From contig JALRIY010000112.1 of the NCBI GenBank assembly GCA_023255285.1, positions 1 through 7,240 on the forward strand: a stretch of 7,240 bases of DNA. Direction: 5' to 3'. The DNA is from Algoriphagus sp. (GTDB lineage Bacteria; Bacteroidota; Bacteroidia; Cytophagales; Cyclobacteriaceae). A program made the translations under genes and the position numbers. The notes under the pieces were generated by a model. That model did not search any database and had not been told where the DNA came from. It saw nothing but the letters and a program-made list of their open reading frames with translations. This document shows positions 1 through 5,606 of the stretch, piece by piece; the stretch's first letter is position 1, and the number at the start of each line of letters is the position of its first letter.

Positions 1-605
1 CCAAAAGCTATCCTTCTGAAATGGGTCTGCAAAGTACTTCTATGGCGGTACAGATTTTAGGCGGAGCAGGCTACACCACTGATTTTCCTGTCGAACAATA
101 CTACCGTGAAGCTCGAATCCATCCAATACACGAAGGCACCACCGGTATTCATGGATTAGACCTTTTGGGAAGAAAGCTATTACTCAATGAAGGATTGGGT
201 TGGAAAATGCTTCAGAAAGAACTTCAATCCACACTTCATGAAGGAAAACTGCTATCGGAATTAGATGAAATTAGCCAGACATTTGAAAAGTACCTGAAAG
301 AATTTGCCAGTAGTACCGCACAAGTTTTGTTCAAACGAAATCAAGGTCCTGCGTATTTTTTAGCTGATGCAACTCTCTTTTTGGAAGGTGCTGGCATCCT
401 GTGCATGGGTTGGATGTGGCTAAAACAGGCAATTACAGCCCAAAAAGCCTTAAACAAAGGGAGCAATGAACAGAATTTCCACCTAGGAAAAATTGAAACT
501 GCTCGATATACGGTAGCCTACGAACTAACCAAGCTCAATGGGATTTTGGAGCGATTTGCATCTACTCAATACCCTACCCTTGACATGAAAACAGACTGGT
601 TTTAA
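1..605 (+). CDS. Acyl-CoA dehydrogenase, long form (C-terminal part, 5' end outside window)
   Basis: The frame is open from the left edge (codons from position 3 read KSYPSE before the first Met at 21), so this is the C-terminal 201 or so residues of a longer protein; the Met at 21 is internal. The segment GGAGYTTDFPVEQYYREAR followed by IHPIHEGTTGIHGLDLLGRK is the C-terminal signature of FAD-dependent acyl-CoA dehydrogenases. The Glu of HEGTTG (codon 132-134) matches the catalytic base that abstracts the alpha proton of the acyl-CoA. About 140 further residues follow this motif, which ordinary ~380-residue family members lack. This fits the ~600-residue class with an extra C-terminal helical domain, to which the DmdC-like enzymes also belong. 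The likely role is FAD-linked oxidation of an acyl-CoA to the enoyl-CoA, passing electrons to ETF in the cytoplasm. The substrate cannot be told from this fragment. It ends in TAA with no clear terminator before the next gene. Confidence 0.9.
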   Translation, partial: KSYPSEMGLQSTSMAVQILGGAGYTTDFPVEQYYREARIHPIHEGTTGIHGLDLLGRKLLLNEGLGWKMLQKELQSTLHEGKLLSELDEISQTFEKYLKEFASSTAQVLFKRNQGPAYFLADATLFLEGAGILCMGWMWLKQAITAQKALNKGSNEQNFHLGKIETARYTVAYELTKLNGILERFASTQYPTLDMKTDWF

Positions 606-607
606 CG

Positions 608-615
608 TACATTTG
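608..615 (+). promoter_or_regulatory. Candidate Bacteroidota -7 promoter element (TAnnTTTG)
   Basis: TACATTTG matches the Bacteroidota primary-sigma -7 consensus TAnnTTTG at every fixed position and lies just after the stop of the acyl-CoA dehydrogenase, about 95 bases before the sugar-nucleotide gene. The only TTG-like -33 candidate (580-582) is 25 bases away, longer than usual, so only the -7 box is good. The element sits inside a small dyad, GTACA-TT-TGTAC (607-618). It probably serves the gene at 710; this is inference from one short motif. Confidence 0.35.
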
Positions 616-709
616 TACTGCTACTAAATCGCGCGGCTATTAATCAAAAAGGAATTGCCTAGTAGCAAGCAATAAAAAATCGGGAGAAAAAGGTTCAACC
701 TAAAAGCAG

Positions 710-1657
710 ATGAAACGAATTTTAGTCAGTGGTGGAGCAGGTTTTTTAGGAAGTCACCTCTGTGAGCAGTTGGTGGAAGAAGGGAATGAGGTCATCTGCC
801 TAGATAATTTTTTTTCAGGTTCTGAACAGAATATTTCCCATTTACTTCCCTCCTCCAATTTCAAGTTACTCGTACAAGATGTCAGCATCCCGCTTTCACT
901 CGAGGTTGACGAAATATACAATTTTGCATGTCCTGCTTCCCCCCTGCTTTACCAACGTTTCCCTATTGAAACATTCAAGTCTTCTGTACTTGGATCTTTG
1001 AACCTTTTGGAGTTGGCCAAATCAACCGGTGCAAAAATTTTTCAAGCTTCGACTTCTGAGGTATACGGGGATCCACTTCTTCACCCCCAACCCGAATCCT
1101 ATTTTGGTAATGTTAATCCCATTGGACCTCGTGCTTGCTACGACGAGGGGAAGCGGAGTGCAGAAACCTTGTTTTTTGATTTCTATCGGCAGTACCAGGT
1201 GGATATCAAAGTCATGCGTATCTTCAATACCTATGGTCCTCGCATGAGTGCTACTGATGGCCGTGTAGTGTCCAATCTAATCCTCCAGTCCCTTCAACGA
1301 CAAAATCTGACTATTTTTGGAGATGGCAGCCAGACCCGATCTTTTTGTTTTGTAGAAGATACCATTCGAGCCATTCGACTAATGATGGCCAGTCCCAAAG
1401 AGATTACAGGTCCAATAAATGTGGGAAATCCTACCGAATGTACAATTTTGGAGCTAGCTAGCCTTATTCTCAAATTGACAGGAAGTAGTAGTCAGCTTTA
1501 TTTCCTTCCTCAACGAACTGATGACCCTATCCAACGTCAACCTTCAGTTGAATTGGCCAAAACCGAATTATCCTGGCAGCCTACCTATCAACTAAAAGAA
1601 GGTCTTTTAAAAACCATCGCCTATTTTGAATCATTTTTGAAGAAAGATGTATGCTGA
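710..1657 (+). CDS. UDP-glucuronate decarboxylase (UDP-xylose synthase) family SDR
   Basis: A 315-residue extended short-chain dehydrogenase/reductase. The N-terminus has the NAD-binding Rossmann motif G8-x-x-G11-x-x-G14 (GGAGFLGSH). The active site is visible as STSEVYGDP (114-122) and CYDEGK (143-148) with Tyr144 and Lys148. The stretches around HPQPESYFGNVNPIGP (125-140), RIFNTYGPRM (170-179) and GDGSQTRSFCFVEDT (204-218) are hallmarks of UDP-glucuronate decarboxylases. Ser116, Glu117 and Arg276 (DDPIQRQPS) match the Ser433/Glu434/Arg619 set of the ArnA decarboxylase domain. The expected reaction is NAD-dependent oxidation and decarboxylation of UDP-glucuronate to UDP-xylose in the cytoplasm, supplying surface polysaccharide synthesis. 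No transmembrane segment is present, so it is the soluble bacterial form, and its length is usual for that form. No UDP-glucose dehydrogenase or glycosyltransferase is adjacent. The ATG at 710 places the Rossmann strand at residues 3-7, as expected. A related dehydratase or epimerase is possible but less likely. Confidence 0.9.
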   Translation: MKRILVSGGAGFLGSHLCEQLVEEGNEVICLDNFFSGSEQNISHLLPSSNFKLLVQDVSIPLSLEVDEIYNFACPASPLLYQRFPIETFKSSVLGSLNLLELAKSTGAKIFQASTSEVYGDPLLHPQPESYFGNVNPIGPRACYDEGKRSAETLFFDFYRQYQVDIKVMRIFNTYGPRMSATDGRVVSNLILQSLQRQNLTIFGDGSQTRSFCFVEDTIRAIRLMMASPKEITGPINVGNPTECTILELASLILKLTGSSSQLYFLPQRTDDPIQRQPSVELAKTELSWQPTYQLKEGLLKTIAYFESFLKKDVC

Positions 1658-1677
1658 CACTTTTTTTTCCAAAAGTG
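1658..1677 (+). other. Small stem-loop directly after the sugar-nucleotide gene
   Basis: CACTTTT (1658-1664) and AAAAGTG (1671-1677) form a 7-bp stem with a TTTTCC loop, starting at the base after the stop codon. It is AT-rich and no T tract follows on either strand, so it is not a standard intrinsic terminator. It could be a weak terminator or an mRNA 3'-end/processing structure between this gene and the TerC gene 75 bases downstream, or chance in homopolymer-rich DNA. Confidence 0.3.
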
Positions 1678-1732
1678 GGCTAAAAAAAGAACTAATTTTA
1701 GACAGATAAAACAAAACTTCTTCAATTCCACT

Positions 1733-2737
1733 ATGCAGGATAATTTAATTAATCATCCCGGTATTATCATCGGGTTTTCTGTTGCGGTCTTATTTATGCT
1801 CTTGCTTGATTTAGGCATCTTCAACAAGAAGAAACATGTGATTTCCAATCAGGAAGCGGCAATTTGGTCTATCGTATGGATTGGCCTTTCCATGATATTT
1901 AGTATTTTCATTTACATCGCTACCGCTGAAACTTCGGGTTTGGAGAAATTTTCCCAGTATCAAGCTGCCTATTGGATCGAAAAGGCACTTTCGGTGGACA
2001 ATCTTTTTGTTTTTATACTAGTATTTGGGTATTTCAACGTCCCTCGAGACTTGCATCATAAAGTCCTTTTTTGGGGCATACTTGGAGCGCTTGTCATGCG
2101 TGCCGTCTTCATTTTTGCCGGGGTAGGTTTGATCAACCTTACTTTTTTACCAGAGATGATTTTATTGGGTCAAGTTGTAAAAATCAATGCAGTGCTTACC
2201 ATTTTCGGATTTTTCCTAATCTATGCAGGAATTAAATCCTGGTTTGCAGACGACAAAGACGATCACGAAAAAGATTTTAGCAAAAGCCCAGGGGCTCAAG
2301 TAATCTACAAATTGTTCAAAGTAAGCAAAGAATACAACGGAGGAAATTTTTTTACAATTGAAAATGGAATAAAAATGGCTACACCTCTCTTGGTCGTTGT
2401 TGCTGTGATCGAGTTTACGGATTTGATTTTCGCAGTAGATTCCATTCCTGCCATTTTTGCCATAGCACCGAATGACCCCTTTATACTTTACACCTCAAAT
2501 ATTTTTGCGATTCTAGGACTACGTTCCCTATATTTCCTATTGGCCAACTTCATTCATATGTTTAGTCGATTGAAGTTTGGCTTGGCTATCATTTTGTCTT
2601 TTATTGGATTCAAGATGATTATTGCTCCATTTTATCACATTTCCTCTCCGCTTTCACTCTCTATCGTTGGAGGGATTTTAATCCTTTCTGTTGTCGCTTC
2701 CATTTTATTTCCAATTAAGGAAGCTGCGAAAAACTAA
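1733..2737 (+). CDS. TerC/Alx family integral membrane protein (probable metal-ion exporter)
   Basis: A 334-residue hydrophobic protein with about seven to nine predicted membrane segments by eye (roughly 10-30, 43-63, 89-101, 111-135, 151-171, 216-243, 248-273, 281-301, 308-327) and a charged loop at 172-205 (ADDKDDHEKDF). Family hallmarks are the acidic intramembrane motifs EKALSVDNLFVF (83-94) and EFTDLIFAVDSIPAIFAI (227-244), followed by YTSNIFAILGLRSLYF (253-268); Asp26, Asp89, Asp230 and Asp236 are the conserved acids. Relatives such as E. coli Alx and B. subtilis YceF/YkoY (MeeF/MeeY) are linked to manganese export, in part to metalate exoenzymes; the name TerC comes from tellurite resistance. 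Metal export is therefore the best guess, inferred from family. No other ter genes are nearby. The gap to the preceding gene is 75 bases, so it may be read from the same transcript. There is also a near-consensus -7 box, TAATTTTA at 1693-1700, with one mismatch. No Shine-Dalgarno is seen. Confidence 0.92.
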   Translation: MQDNLINHPGIIIGFSVAVLFMLLLDLGIFNKKKHVISNQEAAIWSIVWIGLSMIFSIFIYIATAETSGLEKFSQYQAAYWIEKALSVDNLFVFILVFGYFNVPRDLHHKVLFWGILGALVMRAVFIFAGVGLINLTFLPEMILLGQVVKINAVLTIFGFFLIYAGIKSWFADDKDDHEKDFSKSPGAQVIYKLFKVSKEYNGGNFFTIENGIKMATPLLVVVAVIEFTDLIFAVDSIPAIFAIAPNDPFILYTSNIFAILGLRSLYFLLANFIHMFSRLKFGLAIILSFIGFKMIIAPFYHISSPLSLSIVGGILILSVVASILFPIKEAAKN

Positions 2738-2772
2738 AAAAAAAAAAAGACCGCAAATGCGATCTTTTTTTT
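2736..2772. terminator. Bidirectional intrinsic terminator between convergent genes
   Basis: A run of 13 A (2736-2748), the arms AGACCGCA (2748-2755) and TGCGATCT (2758-2765), and a run of 8 T (2765-2772) form an A-tract/hairpin/T-tract that works in both directions. On the minus transcript the stem is continuous, with a U-G wobble at the fourth pair; on the plus transcript the same position is a C-A mismatch. It is thus a better hairpin for the minus gene, which also gets the longer U tract (13). The structure overlaps the last bases of both stop codons (TAA of the TerC gene at 2735-2737; TAA of the decarboxylase at 2773-2771), so the two genes share it with no spare DNA. Confidence 0.85.
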
Positions 2773-4159
2773 AATACCCTAAAGTCTTCAACATACTTTC
2801 TTCTTTTTGATCGGTAGCAAACAACCAGTGCTTGACCTCTCCTTTTTCGTCCCGATCGATCAACACATGTTTTGGAGCTGGAATCAAACAATGCTGAATA
2901 CCTCCATAGCCACCAAGTGATTCTTGATAGGCCCCAGTATGGAAAAAGCCAATGTATTGCTGCTTCTTTTCAACCAACTTGGGTAAATAAATATTGAATT
3001 GGTGTGCTTCTGAATTGTAATAGTCCATGCTGTCGCAAGTCAAGCCCCCGAGGGAAATGTTGTGGTATTCCTCCTCCCAGTTGTTGACTGCAAGCATGAT
3101 GTATTTTTGATTCAATCCCCAGCTATCTGGGAGTTGCGTAATGAAGGATCCATCAATCATGTACCACAATTCCTTATCGTTCTGAAGTTTTTCTTCCAAA
3201 ATGGAATAAAGAACCGCCCCACTCTCTCCCACAGTATAACTTCCAAATTCAGTAAAAATATTGGGTTCCTTGGTATTGTTCTTGGCACACATCCACTTGA
3301 TATTTTTGACGATTTGATCTGCCATGTACTGGTAATCGTAATCAAAAAATACGTTGGTTTTAATCGGCCAGCCCCCTCCAATATCCATGGAATCCAAACT
3401 TGGTGCTACACGCTTCAACTCCACATATTTCTGAATAAAGCGAGTCAATTCTGACCAATAGTAAGCGGTATCCTTTATGCCTGAATTGATAAAAAAGTGA
3501 AGCATTTTGAGGCTCACTTGAGGATTATTTTTGATTTTTTCTTCGTAGAGCGAAATGATGTCGTTGTAACGAACGCCCAACCTAGAAGTATAAAATCCAA
3601 ATTTGGGTTCTTCATCGGAAGCAATACGAATTCCCACTTGAAAGGGTACGGTTACATGCTCTAAGTAATAATCAATTTCAGTTAAGTTATCCAAAATGGG
3701 CACGCAATTGACAAAGCCGTCATTGAGTAGTTCACTTACGTACTCCTTGTACTTCTCCCGCTTAAAGCCATTGCAAATAATGTAGGTATCTTTTCGAATT
3801 TTTCCCTTGGCATACAAACTTCTAACTAGAGGGATATCAAAGGTCGAAGAAGTCTCGATGTGAATGTCATTTTTCAATGCCTCATCCAAAACAAAACTGA
3901 AATGCGAAGATTTAGTGCAATAGCAATAGGTGTACTTCCCTTGGTAGTTATGGGTTTCCATGGCATTCCCAAAATAGGTCTTTGCCTTCTGAATATTTTC
4001 TGAAATCTTAGGTAGGTAGGTAAGCTTTAGTGGAGTCCCATAAGCTTCTATGATCTCCATAAGATTCACTCCGTTGAAATACAGCTCCTCATTTTCAACC
4101 TTAAATTCTTTGGTTGGAAAATCAAAGGTTTGCTGGATTAAATCTAAGTATCTATTCAT
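2771..4159 (-). CDS. Arginine decarboxylase-like fold-type III PLP enzyme (short Bacteroidota form)
   Basis: A 462-residue protein related to the Orn/DAP/Arg decarboxylases (alanine-racemase-like PLP barrel followed by a beta domain). Visible landmarks: Lys83 in YCTKSSH (80-86), the likely PLP Schiff-base lysine; DIGGGW (259-264), the phosphate-binding glycines; Glu304 in TEFGSYTVGES (303-313), matching the acid that contacts the pyridine nitrogen; GLTCDSMD (372-379) with Cys375/Asp376, the substrate-side CD pair; and GAYQES (409-414). The expected reaction is arginine to agmatine plus CO2, feeding polyamine synthesis in the cytoplasm. The protein is much shorter than the ~630-residue SpeA enzyme, so I do not use that symbol. 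Several pocket residues differ from the family: HFFINSG (221-227) instead of the usual H-x-H-x-G-S, and EFGS instead of EPGR. The substrate (arginine versus another basic amino acid) is inferred from this family's usual annotation and from the arginase and argS neighbours. It is transcribed divergently from the arginase. The start at 4159 is the first Met of the frame and gives a plausible N-terminus. Confidence 0.8.
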   Translation of the reverse strand: MNRYLDLIQQTFDFPTKEFKVENEELYFNGVNLMEIIEAYGTPLKLTYLPKISENIQKAKTYFGNAMETHNYQGKYTYCYCTKSSHFSFVLDEALKNDIHIETSSTFDIPLVRSLYAKGKIRKDTYIICNGFKREKYKEYVSELLNDGFVNCVPILDNLTEIDYYLEHVTVPFQVGIRIASDEEPKFGFYTSRLGVRYNDIISLYEEKIKNNPQVSLKMLHFFINSGIKDTAYYWSELTRFIQKYVELKRVAPSLDSMDIGGGWPIKTNVFFDYDYQYMADQIVKNIKWMCAKNNTKEPNIFTEFGSYTVGESGAVLYSILEEKLQNDKELWYMIDGSFITQLPDSWGLNQKYIMLAVNNWEEEYHNISLGGLTCDSMDYYNSEAHQFNIYLPKLVEKKQQYIGFFHTGAYQESLGGYGGIQHCLIPAPKHVLIDRDEKGEVKHWLFATDQKEESMLKTLGY

Positions 4160-4306
4160 CTACCAATTGTGCTTTATACGGGAAATAAGGGTGTAAAAAT
4201 TGCGCTTTTATTAACAGTTACCAAAGGTTTGGCCTACAATTTATTAGCAGCATTTAATATACTGAAGCTTTTATGCCTCTAACACTGCGAATCTTTACTA
4301 TAATTT

Positions 4307-4314
4307 CAAAAATA
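4307..4314 (-). promoter_or_regulatory. Candidate -7 element for the decarboxylase (minus strand)
   Basis: Read on the minus strand the bases are TATTTTTG, a full match to TAnnTTTG. No TTTG is at the right distance for a -33 box (nearest CAAA on the plus strand at 4348-4351 is too far), and it would give a leader of roughly 140 bases. In AT-rich DNA such a match can be chance. Confidence 0.25.
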
Positions 4315-4399
4315 CAGCACTCCAAAGGGTACTTATTTGGTCCTAATCAAAGCCAAAAAAATAATCTTAACCTCAAATTCTCTATCCGCACTTTATCAA

Positions 4400-4427
4400 T
4401 TTGTACTGTGATTATTACTTATTTTTA
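4400..4427 (+). promoter_or_regulatory. Candidate promoter of the arginase gene
   Basis: TTTG at 4400-4403 and TATTTTTA at 4420-4427 resemble the Bacteroidota -33 (TTTG) and -7 (TAnnTTTG) elements. The -7 has one mismatch (final A for G) and the 16-base spacer is somewhat short. A start site near 4434 would leave a leader of about 25 bases before the ATG at 4459, which is reasonable. Support is position plus a loose motif only. Confidence 0.3.
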
Positions 4428-4458
4428 CAAATAGAAAATAACCCAACTATACTCTAAA

Positions 4459-5409
4459 ATGAGAAAAATAAAATTGGTAGAGGTTCGCTCTGAAATTGCT
4501 GCCGGAACACGTGGAGCAAGCTTAGGAGTTGATGCGCTCAAAATTGCCAGTCTAGATAAGAAATCAAATTTTTTCTCACAATTCCAACCCATCCATGTAC
4601 CCCATGCAAATGATTTTCTTTGGAAAGGCAATAAGCACCCCTATGCCAATTACATCGATGGCGTTTACCAGGTAATTAAAAACGTATATTCTACTATCGA
4701 ATCCTTACGTTTGGAAAAAAAGTTTCCCATCATCTTGGCAGGCGACCATAGTACTGCTGCGGGCACGATCATGGGTATCAAAGGAGCTCACCCGGATATG
4801 CGCTTGGGAGTAATTTGGATTGATGCCCATGCCGATTTACACACTCCCTACACCACTCCATCGGGCAATATGCACGGCATGCCTTTAGCAATGGCAGCCC
4901 ATTTGGATAATTTGGATTGCCAGCTGAATCAACCTAGTAAAGATACTCGTGATTTTTGGGATCGATTAAAAAAGATTGGGGGAGATTTTCCTAAAATTAA
5001 GCCAGAAGATATCGTTTACATTTCTGTACGAGACACAGAGACTCCAGAAAATACACTAATTCAAAAATACGGAATCACTAATTTTACCACAGAAACAGTA
5101 CGTGAGTTAGGAGTTTTTGAAGTTGCTAAGCGTTCTTTAGCACTTTTAAAGGATTGTGAGCAACTCTACATTTCATTTGATGTAGACAGTATGGACCCAA
5201 CCTTTTCATTAGGAACAGGAACACCCGTACCAAATGGGTTAACTGTCGAAGAAGCTATTCAATTAAATGCAGAATTAATCAAGGACAAGCGGGTTTGCTG
5301 TTGGGAAATTGTGGAAGTAAATCCCACACTAGACAGTGAAAATACGATGGCGGAAATCGCCTTCGAAGTACTAGAGATAACAACGAAGTCCTTGGTCAAT
5401 CATTTTTGA
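4459..5409 (+). CDS. rocF: Arginase (ureohydrolase family)
   Basis: A 316-residue ureohydrolase, normal length for the family. The N-terminal SEIAAGTRGASLGVDAL (11-27) is the arginase opening motif. The binuclear manganese ligands are all present: His97 (GDHS), Asp122/His124/Asp126 (DAHAD) and Asp241/Asp243 (DVD). The loop TPYTTPSGNMHGMP (129-142), with Ser135, Asn137 and His139, is arginase-type (human SGNLHG), and the C-terminal VEVNPTLDSENTMAEIA (285-301) carries Glu286, equivalent to human Glu277. The expected reaction is L-arginine plus water to L-ornithine plus urea in the cytoplasm. These features favour arginase over agmatinase even though the divergent neighbour looks like an arginine decarboxylase. 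Oddities: the residue after DAHAD-L is His128 where human arginase has Asn130, and RDTE (191-194) has Glu194 where human has Asp183. Both positions contact the substrate alpha groups, so specificity is not certain. The start at 4459 puts the first beta strand at residues 4-9, as expected. No Shine-Dalgarno is visible. Confidence 0.87.
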   Translation: MRKIKLVEVRSEIAAGTRGASLGVDALKIASLDKKSNFFSQFQPIHVPHANDFLWKGNKHPYANYIDGVYQVIKNVYSTIESLRLEKKFPIILAGDHSTAAGTIMGIKGAHPDMRLGVIWIDAHADLHTPYTTPSGNMHGMPLAMAAHLDNLDCQLNQPSKDTRDFWDRLKKIGGDFPKIKPEDIVYISVRDTETPENTLIQKYGITNFTTETVRELGVFEVAKRSLALLKDCEQLYISFDVDSMDPTFSLGTGTPVPNGLTVEEAIQLNAELIKDKRVCCWEIVEVNPTLDSENTMAEIAFEVLEITTKSLVNHF

Positions 5410-5418
5410 TTGAATCAA
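5396..5418 (+). other. Overlapping inverted repeats across the arginase stop codon
   Basis: TCAATCA (5396-5402), a TTTT loop and TGATTGA (5407-5413) form a perfect 7-bp stem enclosing the arginase TGA (5407-5409). The right arm is also part of a second, nearly gapless dyad, TTGATT-G-AATCAA (5406-5418), so three related half-sites lie in 23 bases. No T tract follows, so it is not a simple terminator. It may be an mRNA 3' structure or a protein-binding dyad; function unknown. Confidence 0.4.
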
Positions 5419-5548
5419 GAGATTTCACAAGTAGCTTAGTTCTTCTAAATATCACAAATTCCTGCGCTTTTTCATTTAAAATGGTAGCCGGTGCCGCATT
5501 TTACAAGAAGCCGTCTTAAATTCGCCCTATCAAGTGATTGTTGTTGGC

Positions 5549-5577
5549 AAAACCAAATGAAGTGCATTGGTTTTTTT
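5549..5577 (+). terminator. Probable intrinsic terminator downstream of arginase
   Basis: AAAACCAAATG (5549-5559) pairs with CATTGGTTTT (5565-5574) over 10 base pairs with one bulged A and a five-base AAGTG loop, followed by further T to 5577 (seven T in all). It lies 140 bases after the arginase stop and 30 bases before argS, and would separate the two transcripts or act as a leader terminator for argS. The stem is low in GC, so strength is uncertain. A competing weak hairpin, TTGG (5544-5547) with CCAA (5553-5556), shares its left arm. Confidence 0.55.
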
Positions 5578-5606
5578 GATGCTTTCTCTGGGTAAAACGC
5601 AAAACC

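Larger units (their letters stand above)
4160..4458. other. Divergent intergenic region between decarboxylase and arginase
   Basis: 299 bases, strongly AT-rich, with stops in all frames and no RNA gene I can recognise. It must hold the promoters of both divergent genes. A small dyad, CCAAA-GG-TTTGG, lies at 4221-4232, about 60 bases before the decarboxylase start, and could be an operator or chance. I could not find a convincing ArgR-type box pair. Candidate promoter elements are listed separately. Confidence 0.6.

Noticed and set aside
1658..1732. Manganese (yybP-ykoY) riboswitch upstream of the TerC-family gene
   Set aside because: Only 75 bases separate it from the previous gene, too few for that riboswitch, and no matching paired elements are visible.
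1733..2737. Part of a tellurite-resistance (ter) operon
   Set aside because: No terZ/A/B/D/E-like gene is nearby; the sequence is the stand-alone Alx-type member of the family.
2736..2748. Homopolymer A13 as an assembly error or frameshift site
   Set aside because: It starts within the stop codon and is well explained as the U tract of the minus-strand terminator; no reading frame is disturbed.
3062..3454. 130-residue open frame on the plus strand
   Set aside because: It lies wholly antisense within the decarboxylase gene, has no family features, and the minus-strand frame carries clear enzyme motifs.
4459..5409. Agmatinase (speB), to pair with the decarboxylase
   Set aside because: The SGNMHG loop, the GTRGASLG opening and the VEVNPTLD motif are arginase-type; agmatinases lack this loop.
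5481..5519. Twelve-codon ORF (MVAGAAFYKKPS) between arginase and argS as an attenuator leader peptide
   Set aside because: It has no arginine codons, no ribosome-binding evidence and its stop is 29 bases before the hairpin, so nothing supports arginine-sensing attenuation.
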